Source of the DNA: Spirulina major PCC 6313
GTDB lineage: Bacteria; Cyanobacteriota; Cyanobacteriia; Cyanobacteriales; Spirulinaceae
Direction: 5' to 3'
Assembly (NCBI RefSeq): GCF_001890765.1
Contig: NZ_KV878783.1
Span: 3,128,771-3,192,770 of the forward strand
DNA: 64,000 nt
The position numbers and the translations under genes are program-made. Of this stretch, positions 8,305 through 15,652 are shown one piece after another. Under the pieces are notes generated by a model. That model worked only from the letters and a program-made list of their open reading frames with translations. It searched no databases and was not told the DNA's origin. Within the stretch, counting starts at the first letter, position 1, and every line of letters begins with the position of its first letter.

Positions 8305-9128
8305 TTGGCTGAAAAGAGGAACCAACGCCCTCGTCAGGGTTGGATTTACATGATCAGTCCCTATCAAGTATCGCTGCGATGTAGGCGTAATCATGTTCAC
8401 ATTTATAACTTACATGAACCAGGGGAAATTGAGTGCCAAACACCCTCTTGTTCGGAAAAAATCAACTCCAGTCGAGTGTTTCGTGGCACTCACCCACACA
8501 TAATTTGGACAAGTGATCAATTCCAAGATGAGTCAGGCTATATCCAAACGTTGTAAGGATTCAGGTACTTGAAACGCAGTCACAGCAAGGCTTTCAAAAT
8601 CGAGGTGAGTTCTAAACTAACAGTTCATTCTCAATAATTACGCAAGACTAGGGGTTACAGCCTTGTTTATTGAGAATAATAAAATAGCTCAAAATAGCTG
8701 AAACCCATACTGAGCAGTGCTTACAGCCAAATCCTCATGACCTGAATGCTTACCAAACGTTTACAGTAATTCCACTAACTTCCCAAACGACTTGAACAGG
8801 TTTATCAACAACCTATCCAATCATGCATACATCCAGAAATGGCCTACAAAAAAAGTCCTATGCACTCGTGCATCAAATCTGTACAGTGGATGGAAATTGC
8901 TTCAAGGGAACTGCCGGGAGTTGGTTAGATCGAATAGGACAATTAGATCGGAAAGACAAAAATGAAATCAACAGACGATTACAGTTTTTTCTCAACATCA
9001 GTGAATCTCCCAGTAATGACTGGTTTAAGAACAATGCTAGTCCAGAGTTAGTAGAAAAAATTTATGGTTATCTACCAGATGTAGAAAGAAAAGAATTGCT
9101 GGAAAGTTTAATAGACGATGTAGAATAA
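8305..9128 (+). pseudogene. PemK/MazF-like toxin gene, broken by a MITE and a nonsense codon
   Basis: The gene starts with TTG at 8305, overlapping the antitoxin by 8 bases. The first part (RQGWIYMISPYQVSLRC, then INSSRVFRGTHPHIIWTSDQF) runs to 8552, where a 201-bp MITE intervenes. Removing the MITE and one 8-bp CAAACGTT copy restores frame and gives FTVIPLTSQTT, the VxPLTS strand of PemK/MazF toxins. An in-frame TGA at 8793-8795 follows. The frame then continues without gap through 8796-9128: YALVHQICTVD, RIGQLDRKDKNEINRRLQFFL, another PemK/MazF hallmark. The repaired gene is 205 codons (248 + 367 bases). PemK/MazF toxins are mRNA endoribonucleases; this identity rests on those strands plus the position after a Panacea gene. 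The gene is dead twice over, which explains how loss of the antitoxin was tolerated. The 3' part alone can be read from an ATG at 8823 (101 residues). Confidence 0.82.
8553..8753. mobile_element. 201-bp MITE with IS66-type ends and 8-bp target duplication
   Basis: The left end GTAAGGATTCAGGT (8553-8566) is identical to the full-size IS66 terminus; the right end ACCTGAATGCTTAC (8740-8753) matches its complement with one mismatch. The flanks CAAACGTT (8545-8552) and CAAACGTT (8754-8761) are a perfect 8-bp duplication. The interior has no ORF but contains a 10-bp inverted repeat (TTCTCAATAA / TTATTGAGAA) enclosing about 30 bases. The element is non-autonomous and presumably moved by the IS66 transposase. 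Its insertion truncates the toxin reading frame at a TAA formed inside the left end. Confidence 0.9.
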
Positions 9129-9139
9129 CTGAAAAAATG

Positions 9140-9237
9140 GTTTGATTCATGAATCAAACTCAGAGGCTATTTAAGAAGTCAAAATTCAGATCCAAAAACA
9201 AGATTTGCTCAATGAAAAAAAGGGGCTTAAGCCCCTT
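9140..9237. repeat. Palindromes after the toxin remnant (217-base intergenic stretch)
   Basis: The stretch 9129-9345 between the toxin remnant and the nudix gene holds a perfect 20-bp palindrome at 9140-9159 (GTTTGATTC / GAATCAAAC halves) and the 18-bp palindrome AAGGGGCTTAAGCCCCTT at 9220-9237. The second one recurs at 19225-19242, where a TTCATGAATCAAA motif also lies close by, so the two motifs may travel together. They could act as bidirectional terminators for the facing genes. No ORF was recognised here. Confidence 0.5.
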
Positions 9238-9345
9238 GCCCTTCCACTAATAACACTTTTTAAACGGCCTCTCAGAATTCTGTAACTAATGCCAAAAACA
9301 TAGTGAGAGATAAAAAATGGTGTGAATTTCACAATCCAGGCACAG

Positions 9346-9894
9346 TTAAAAATACGGCTTGGCGAGAAAATAACTCATCACGGATTTGGCATCAAAGGCG
9401 GTGGGATTTTGGCGAACTTGGGTTTCAAATTCATCCGGGGTGAGTAAGACCACTTCAATTTCTTCATCATCATCTTGGCTGGGGGGCGTGGCGAGTTTTG
9501 TTAAACCTTGGGCGAGGAACGCATAGATATATTCATCGGAATAGCCGGGGGCGAGGGGAAATTTACCCAGATCGCGCCATTGGCTGGCTTGGTAGCCGGT
9601 TTCTTCTTGGATTTCGCGCTCGATGGTGATCGCGGGGTTTTCGCCGGGTTCGATCGTGCCGGCGGGAAATTCCAAAAGGCGACCCGACACGGCAAACCGA
9701 TATTGATAGACCATCACAAGCTGACCCTCTGGGGTGACCGGAACCGCTAGAGCACCGCCGGGATGGCGAATGCATTCCCAATCGCCTTCGACCCCGTTGG
9801 GCAGGCGTAACCGATTGACATCAAAGGCAAATTTGCGGCCGTGGTAGTAGAGGCGTTGTTGGAGAAGTTCGGGGGCTTGGTGTTGGGGTTGCAT
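9346..9894 (-). CDS. Nudix hydrolase, ADP-ribose pyrophosphatase type
   Basis: A 182-residue NUDIX hydrolase that cleaves nucleoside-diphosphate sugars such as ADP-ribose into AMP and ribose-5-phosphate. The nudix box is complete near residues 80-102: GTIEPGENP followed by REIQEETGYQ, with the metal-binding REx2EE core. The flanking GGALAVPV and APGYSDEYIYAFLA motifs fit the NudF/ADP-ribose pyrophosphatase group rather than MutT. Cytoplasmic; no signal peptide. It is followed upstream on the same strand by folK with a 67-base gap, so the pair (folK then nudix) may be co-transcribed. The substrate assignment is inferred from family resemblance. Confidence 0.85.
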   Translation of the reverse strand: MQPQHQAPELLQQRLYYHGRKFAFDVNRLRLPNGVEGDWECIRHPGGALAVPVTPEGQLVMVYQYRFAVSGRLLEFPAGTIEPGENPAITIEREIQEETGYQASQWRDLGKFPLAPGYSDEYIYAFLAQGLTKLATPPSQDDDEEIEVVLLTPDEFETQVRQNPTAFDAKSVMSYFLAKPYF

Positions 9895-9961
9895 GGCTGG
9901 GCGGATCGCTCTTGAGTATCGGGTTAATTATCAGGGGCGGGGGTGGCGTTTGGGAATGAGG

Positions 9962-10453
9962 TTAGACGGGGGCGAGGCGTGTAATCCCGCTACAGTCCAC
10001 CTGGGCGAGGAGTTCGGCGACGGTGGTTTGGGTGACGGGATCGCGCCAGTGGGGGGCAATGTGGGCGAGGGGGGCAAGGACAAAGGCACGATCGCGCATC
10101 CGGGGATGGGGAACGGTGAGGTTCGGCAATTGCAAAATGCGATCGCCGTAGAAGAGTAAATCTAAATCCAGCGATCGCGGCCCCCACCGCACCCGACGAA
10201 TTCGTCCAAAATGCTGCTCGGTGCTTAACAACACCTGAAGTAGATCCGCAGGGGATTGATCCACATCAAAAATCGCACAACCATTCACATAGTCCGGCTG
10301 GGGCGGGCCGACGGGAGCCGTCTTATACCAGGGTGATACTGCCGTTAGATAAAGTCCTGGCGTGACGGACAACAAATCAATGGCTTGGTTGAGAATCATG
10401 GTTGAATTCCCTAGATTGCTGCCCAAGGCGATCGCGACGGAACTCACACTCAT
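9962..10453 (-). CDS. folK: 6-hydroxymethyl-7,8-dihydropterin pyrophosphokinase
   Basis: FolK transfers pyrophosphate from ATP to hydroxymethyl-dihydropterin, the step before dihydropteroate synthase in folate synthesis. The 163-residue protein has the family pattern in order: IALGSNLGN (residues 8-16), PWYKTAPVGPPQPDYVNG, HFGRIRRVRWGPRSLDLDLLFYGD near residues 82-105 (the RxxRxGPRxxDLDLL signature with metal-binding Asp pair) and VPHPRMRDRAFVLAPL. Single domain, not fused to FolB or FolP. The ATG at 10453 is preceded by a 278-base divergent region shared with the AEC transporter. Confidence 0.94.
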   Translation of the reverse strand: MSVSSVAIALGSNLGNSTMILNQAIDLLSVTPGLYLTAVSPWYKTAPVGPPQPDYVNGCAIFDVDQSPADLLQVLLSTEQHFGRIRRVRWGPRSLDLDLLFYGDRILQLPNLTVPHPRMRDRAFVLAPLAHIAPHWRDPVTQTTVAELLAQVDCSGITRLAPV

Positions 10454-10731
10454 GACATCTAATTAACCTATTCAAACGTTTGCGACTGTTGAGAGCTTCA
10501 GGATCTATTATGATCGTGGCTCGTGAAAATCCAGAGAGCCAAGTTGTCACCCCATCACTAAAATACTCGGATCAATCAATGCAGATTGCTCGATGGACTT
10601 CAATTGTTATCACACATTGAAGCTCTGAACATCAAATCATGGGCGGCAAAACTCAGCCAGCGCGATCGCATTCTCAGCCATCAACCCTAAAATTTGCTGG
10701 CATCATGGGCAACAGTGCAATCGTTGAACCC

Positions 10732-11658
10732 ATGACCTTTTGGCTTGCTCTCACAGAACTCTACGGAAAACTAGGCGCAACCGTCTTGGTTGGCTGGATT
10801 TTGGGGCAGTATTTACCCCGCAGCGTTGCCCATCAGTTGGGGGTGTTTTTGTTTTGGATTGGGGTTCCCTTGGGGGTGATGATTTTTTTACGGCGGGCGG
10901 ACTTGTCCGGGGCGATCTGGGTGGCTCCGGTGGTGGCGTGGGCGGCGATCGCCCTCGGTGCGGGTCTCGCTTGGCTCTGGTCACGCTATCAACCCTTTCC
11001 CCACAGCCGATCCACCGGCACGTTTATGCTCGCCTCCATGTTCGGCAATACCGGCTATCTCGGCTACCCGATCATCTTGACCCTCTTGGGCGAAGAATAT
11101 TTTGGCTGGGTCATTTTTTACGATCTCTTCGGTACGACTATCGGAGCCTACGGGTTCGGCAGCCTCTTCGCCTCTTGGTTTAATCCAGAAATGCCCCAAC
11201 AATCGCCCCGAATCGCGGTGCTCACGGCCCTGCGCAATCCGATTTGGTGGTGCTTTGGGTTGGGGTTGGGGCTGCGATCGCTCACCTTCCCCCTACCCAT
11301 TGAGCAGGGATTGCACACCGTGGGCTGGGCGGTGATCAGTGCCTCGTTGGTGTTGATCGGGATGCGCCTCAGTCAACTCACCTCCTGGCAGCATTCACGC
11401 TCCGTGGGGGTGAGTGTGGCGATCAAAATGCTGTTGGTTCCCTTGGGGTTGGGGGTGGGCTTGCGATCGCTGGGGTTTCAGGGGGCGTTACTGTTGGCGC
11501 TCGTGTTGCAGATTGCAATGCCGCCCGCCTTCGCCACGTTGGTGGTGTCGGAAGCCTACGATCTGGATCGAGAATTGGCCGTCACTGCGATCGCCCTCGG
11601 TTCCCTCGCCTTACTCCTCACCCTACCGCTCTGGTTACTGATCTTCCCCGTGCCATAG
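10732..11658 (+). CDS. AEC-family (auxin efflux carrier-like) transporter
   Basis: An integral membrane protein of about 309 residues (from the ATG at 10732, MTFWLALTELYGKLG) with roughly ten hydrophobic segments, matching the bacterial AEC/Mem_trans family of secondary exporters. Typical features are GVFLFWIGVPLGVMIFLRRADL in the first half and a central SMFGNTGYLGYPI motif, the NTGxxGxP signature of the family. The frame is open 31 codons further upstream to an ATG at 10639, but that extension is hydrophilic and unlike family N-termini, so I prefer the internal start. The substrate is not deducible. Divergent from folK. Confidence 0.85.
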   Translation: MTFWLALTELYGKLGATVLVGWILGQYLPRSVAHQLGVFLFWIGVPLGVMIFLRRADLSGAIWVAPVVAWAAIALGAGLAWLWSRYQPFPHSRSTGTFMLASMFGNTGYLGYPIILTLLGEEYFGWVIFYDLFGTTIGAYGFGSLFASWFNPEMPQQSPRIAVLTALRNPIWWCFGLGLGLRSLTFPLPIEQGLHTVGWAVISASLVLIGMRLSQLTSWQHSRSVGVSVAIKMLLVPLGLGVGLRSLGFQGALLLALVLQIAMPPAFATLVVSEAYDLDRELAVTAIALGSLALLLTLPLWLLIFPVP

Positions 11659-12231
11659 CAGTCGTCTGTTTCTGCAAGGGTAACCGTCCCTGGTATTTAA
11701 CGAATTTTGGTCGTCTCAACGATTTCAATGGTCAAATCATGAGTTTTCGATCACTGCAACCCTATGAATTTGATGGGGACAGTTACCTGCAATGGGATGC
11801 ACCCATTTTTTTGCGGCTTGAGGCTTTTATTATTCTCTTTTCCCAGACAGCATATCCCTCATGAATAGCTTGATCCATGGCAGTCTCGCCCCAGACCTAG
11901 ACCCTCTCTAGTGGGGTCGCCGTTGCGTGCGAATTTTGTTAACCTTTTGGAGAAGAGTTTGATTGAGATTGTAAATTTTGTTGACCGTTTAGAGAAGGGC
12001 TTGATTGAGATTGCGAATTTTGTTGATCTTTTGGATGAAGGTTTGATTCAGATTATAGTCATGCTTATCAAACGCTTTCTCTGCATTTTTCGTCACAGCT
12101 TTATCCTATGCTAAACACCATATTCATGGGTCTTCCAAATTTAGGGTGAAAGACAAAATAAGCCAACGAGATTTCAGCAATTTCAGCGATCAGAATCCTG
12201 TTTTTTGTATTATATTAAACATTCTATACCT
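11659..12231. other. Gene-poor stretch with a 41-codon ORF and 42-bp tandem repeats
   Basis: This 573-base region between the AEC gene and the second IS66 copy is AT-richer than its surroundings. It contains a possible 41-codon frame (ATG 11739 to TGA 11864) of no recognised family and a tandem repeat listed separately. It ends at the 8-bp IS duplication CTATACCT. I see nothing else. It may be the eroded remains of a gene. Confidence 0.4.
11932..12057 (+). repeat. Three imperfect 42-bp tandem repeats
   Basis: Units start at 11932, 11974 and 12016, each opening with AATTTTGTT and containing TTTGATTGAGATT-like segments. The period of 42 is a multiple of three, so the frame stays open (GTG 11911 to 12114, 67 codons) and yields a 14-residue amphipathic repeat of the form NFVDRLEKGLIEI. 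Whether this frame is translated is unclear: it has no good ribosome site and stops shortly after the array. Confidence 0.8.
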
Positions 12232-13749
12232 GTAAGGATTCAGGTGGGGGGGGGTTGACAAATCAGAAAAAACAGCTAAGTTAGCACAATGAAGCCCATC
12301 GAGATTCCCCCAGCCGTCGAACGAGAGCAACTGAGACAAGCATCATCAGAGGTGCTGGTGGAACTGGTGTTGCGGCAACAAGAGATTATTCAGCAACTAG
12401 TCTGGGAAATAGAGCGGCTCAAGAACAACGCCAACAGCGATAGCGAGAGTTCATCGAAACCCCCATCAAGCGACATCCACAAACGCTCAGAACACCAACC
12501 CCCAGAAAAAGAGCCACCAAGCCAAGGAAAACGTAAACCCGGTGGGCAACCCGGTCATCAGGGAAAAACTCGCAAAGGGTTTGGCAGAATAGACCGCTAC
12601 GAAATGGTGCGAGCACAAGTGTGTGGGTACTGTGGGAGCCAAGAGTTGAGCCTAGTCCCCCGAAAAACGCGCCGCCATGAAGTAGCCGAGTTAATCCAAC
12701 CCGCCATAGAAGTAGTGGAGTATGAGCAGCAGTGCTGCTGTTGTAGCCGATGTGGACAGGAAACATGGGGAGAGTTACCGCCGCCAGTGCTGGGAGGTCA
12801 AAGCTTAGGAGTCGGGCTGCAATCCCTGTTGGTGTGGTTGGGGAACTACGCTCACATGAGCTATGAAAAGCAGCAGGAATTCCTAGAGGAACTGGGGAAT
12901 ATCACCGTGGGAGTAGGGACATTACAAGCGACCAACGAAAGGGCATCCCAAAGCGTTAAGCCGACAGTAGAGGAACTGGGAAACTGGGTGAAACACCAAG
13001 ACTACGCCCAAGTGGATGAAACACCATGGCTAGTCAAGGGAGTGAAAGAGTGGATGTGGGTAGTGTGTGGGGTGGGTTTTTGCCTCTTCCACGCCGCTGA
13101 TACTCGTTCAAGGGCGGAATTAGAGACCCTATTAGGTCGAAGCTTTGATGGTGTACTCGTCTCTGATGACTTCAGTGTGTACAACGGTTATGAGGTGAAA
13201 GCCCCAGCAGAAGTGCTTGGCTCATCTAAGGCGGCACTTCAAGAAAGTCTGCAAGCTCAGGCATGGAAAAAATCCAGAGTTGGCGAAGGCATTCCTGGAT
13301 TTGATTGACACAGCCTTTGAGCAGCATCGTCAGTGGCGTGAAACCGAGGATGGGGCTGCCTATCATCAATGGGCGGCGGGCTTTATCTATGAGGTGAAGG
13401 CGGCTGTGGAGCATTGGCTCCCCCTGGCTGGGCATGAGGCGGGCTTGTTATTGCGCTCTCTACGCGATAAGGCAAATCAGTGGTGGTATTTCCTGTCCCA
13501 TCCAGAAATTCCCCCGGATAATAATCGTGCGGAACGCTCGTTGCGGTTGGCTGTAACCAAGCGTAAGGTTTGTGGTGGCTCGCGTTCGATGGCAGGTTTT
13601 GCCCAGACGGCAAGGTTACTGAGTGTGATTCAGACTTGTCGGACTCAAGGGCGTTCGGTGTTGAGTTTCTTGAAACAAGCTTTGATGGCGACGGCTTCTC
13701 CTGAGCAAGTCTCCATGCCTTCCCTCATCCCTGCTACCTGAATCCTTAC
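12232..13749 (+). mobile_element. IS66-family insertion sequence, copy 2
   Basis: Same length (1518 bp), ends and orientation as the copy at 6504, with a private 8-bp target duplication CTATACCT (12224-12231 and 13750-13757). The left-end G run is 9 rather than 10, and an extra C is present at 13202-13205, so total length is unchanged. Only a handful of other substitutions are visible, so the two copies separated recently. The independent duplications show two separate insertions rather than one composite transposon. Confidence 0.95.
12289..13741 (+). pseudogene. IS66 transposase, frameshifted copy
   Basis: Near-identical to the transposase at 6562 (differences such as Lys to Glu at residue 74 and Ala to Val near residue 175). 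A CCC in copy 1 is CCCC here (13202-13205), shifting the frame after residue 305 and ending it at 13308. The remaining C-terminal part, including the catalytic Glu motif NNRAERSLR, lies in the +1 frame to 13741. The first two catalytic Asp are in one frame and the Glu in the other, so a functional enzyme would need frameshifting. It is either a decayed copy or a sequencing error in a short C run. Confidence 0.9.
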
Positions 13750-13840
13750 CTATACCTTAATCCCGAAGACCCATATTTATCAATACACTAGTGACAGTTC
13801 TAACTTTCATGAGTCTAACCATCACAATCTCAGAAATCTG

Positions 13841-15568
13841 ATGCCTAACACTGGTGAGAGAACCGCTACCAAAGCAGTGAAGTTAAAAAAAATTGTTACG
13901 AAAAAACAGATCAAGGCTGCTCTTGAAGCTGCGATCGCTGCCCTTGATCCAGATATTTGTATCCTTGATCTGCAAAACTGTGTCATCTTGGGGATGCCCA
14001 CTGAGAATCCCTCCCCCAAATTTCCAATTATTGTCGATCAGCAAACCTGGGGTTGGGTGGCCGGGGCTGACTCTGTGGCCAGTTTAGTGCCGTTAATCGG
14101 TTGCATTGTGCAACAGGAACTTCAAAAAAAGTCTCTCGCCAAAGAACTCCTTGAACGCTACCAAGAGCTAGATTTATTTTATGATCTCTCCACTCAAATT
14201 ACCGCCAGTCTAGACATCACTGCTATTGCTGAATTAGCGATCGCTGAACTCAAAACCTTGATTCCGGCCACCAGTGGCGCGGTTTTTCTAGTGGGATCTG
14301 ATCGGCGATCGCTAGAACAATTGGCCAATTTTGGTTCCCCTTGTTCTCCCCAGGACTATCTCTATCCGGGGCAAGATTTCATCACCCAGTTGGCGCAACT
14401 CCATCACGGCAAGATCATCAATGATGCTCAACAAGCACTACCAGGGGGCATCTGTGGCAATGCGTTTCATGCTCTGATCCATGTGCCGCTCAATGGTAAA
14501 GACCGCGTGCTGGGCTTCATTGCCCTGGGAAGTACCGTCCCCGAAACCTACACCACCGAGCACCTCAAGACCCTGGAAATTTTTGCCAGTCAAGTGGCGA
14601 TCGCGATCGAAAAAGCCCTCCTCTATCAACAGAGTCAAACCGCCGCCCAACAGGCCCAAGCCCAAGCCCAAACAGTCCAGCAAGCCCTCCAAGACCTCAA
14701 GCAGACCCAAGCCAAGCTGGTACAGAGTGAAAAAATGTCCAGTCTCGGCCATACCATTGCGGGTGTTGCTCATGAAATCAATAATCCAGTCGGTTTCATC
14801 AGTGGCAACCTAGAGTTGCTCCAGCGGGATAGCCACGATCTACTGGAACTCCTCGCACTCTACCAGCAGCATTACCCCGATGCCCATCCTGACATTCTCG
14901 CCAAAGCAGAGGAGATTGAGATTGAACTGGTGCAGTCAGAATTAGTCGAAATTGCGAGATCGATGCAGGAAGGAGTGAGACGGATTAAAGAAATTGTCTT
15001 ATCACTGCGGAATTTCTCGCGGATTGACAGCCGGCAAACCCAAGCCGCCGATCTTCACGAAGGACTCGATAGCACCCTAATGATTCTGCGCCATCGTCTC
15101 AAAATTGGCGATCATCGCCCGGAGATTGAGGTGATCAAAGACTACGGTGAGTTGCCCATCGTATTGTGTTATCCCGGTCAGCTTAATCAAGTCTTCATGA
15201 ACATCCTCAGTAACGCGATCGATGCCCTCGATGCCGTTCAAACCCAGCCACAAATCCAGATTCGCACCCGTGCAGTAGGCGAAAACCAAGTCTCCATCTG
15301 GATTAAAGACAACGGCAGCGGCATGCCCCCGGACGTAATCGATCACATCTACGAGCCATTCTTTACCACCAAAGGGGTGGGCAAAGGCACGGGACTCGGC
15401 ATGGCCATCAGTCAGCAGGTGATTCGGGACACCCATCAGGGTCGCCTCGACTGTACCTCTCAACCGGAGGTCGGCACAGAGTTCTGCATCACCATTCCCA
15501 TCAACCCCACCACCTCCGGGGTGGATGCAGCCACAACGATTCCTGATTCACCCTACAAAATGGTGTAG
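13841..15568 (+). CDS. GAF-domain sensor histidine kinase (soluble)
   Basis: A 575-residue histidine kinase without membrane segments. A Lys-rich N-terminus leads to a short first domain (CILDLQNCVILGMP), then a GAF domain (about 120-265: YDLSTQITASLDI, then GAVFLVGSDRRSL and IHVPLNGKDRVLGFIALGS). A Gln/Ala-rich coiled coil (about 265-300) follows, then a HisKA-type helix with His311 in GVAHEINNPVG, and a HATPase_c with NILSNAIDAL (N-box), DNGSGMPPD (G1) and GKGTGLGMAI (G2). The GVAHEINNP motif is typical of the HPK4-like group. It begins 83 bases after IS66 copy 2 and is followed by a hybrid kinase and a response regulator on the same strand, suggesting one signalling unit. The signal sensed by the GAF domain is unknown. 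Confidence 0.9.
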   Translation: MPNTGERTATKAVKLKKIVTKKQIKAALEAAIAALDPDICILDLQNCVILGMPTENPSPKFPIIVDQQTWGWVAGADSVASLVPLIGCIVQQELQKKSLAKELLERYQELDLFYDLSTQITASLDITAIAELAIAELKTLIPATSGAVFLVGSDRRSLEQLANFGSPCSPQDYLYPGQDFITQLAQLHHGKIINDAQQALPGGICGNAFHALIHVPLNGKDRVLGFIALGSTVPETYTTEHLKTLEIFASQVAIAIEKALLYQQSQTAAQQAQAQAQTVQQALQDLKQTQAKLVQSEKMSSLGHTIAGVAHEINNPVGFISGNLELLQRDSHDLLELLALYQQHYPDAHPDILAKAEEIEIELVQSELVEIARSMQEGVRRIKEIVLSLRNFSRIDSRQTQAADLHEGLDSTLMILRHRLKIGDHRPEIEVIKDYGELPIVLCYPGQLNQVFMNILSNAIDALDAVQTQPQIQIRTRAVGENQVSIWIKDNGSGMPPDVIDHIYEPFFTTKGVGKGTGLGMAISQQVIRDTHQGRLDCTSQPEVGTEFCITIPINPTTSGVDAATTIPDSPYKMV

Positions 15569-15652
15569 ATCAACCACCAGATTGACAGGGAATCCTTAGC
15601 TTGACGGACTGCATCTCGGTTTAACTGCTACAACCCCGCTATTTCGTACCTC

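Larger units (their letters stand above)
6298..8312 (+). pseudogene. Panacea-domain antitoxin gene, split by IS66 insertion
   Basis: Two in-frame halves flank an IS66 element. The 5' half (6298-6503) encodes MLEQLILYFVCKTKGY, then QLVKFLYLADLYS and YLRGPWNQEI, the signature of Panacea (DUF4065/SocA-like) antitoxins. The 3' half runs from 8030 to 8312. Removing 6504-8021 plus one copy of the 8-bp duplication GTTTTATC rejoins the frame exactly: 206 + 283 bases = 163 codons, a 162-residue protein. As it stands the 5' half reads into the element and stops after Ser68. Panacea proteins neutralise many unrelated toxins. The reconstructed gene overlaps the next (toxin) gene by 8 bases, the usual coupled antitoxin-toxin layout. 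The antitoxin must now be inactive unless the element excises. Confidence 0.88.

Noticed and set aside
11911-12114. The repeat-containing 67-codon frame as a gene
   Set aside because: Only a GTG start without ribosome site, and most of the frame is the tandem repeat; kept as a repeat only.
12289-13741. Programmed frameshift in the second IS66 transposase
   Set aside because: The intact copy has no frameshift, and the single extra C in a short run is more simply a mutation or read error.
6504-13749. Composite transposon with two IS66 arms
   Set aside because: Each copy has its own 8-bp target duplication, so they inserted separately. A composite would have duplication only at the outer ends.
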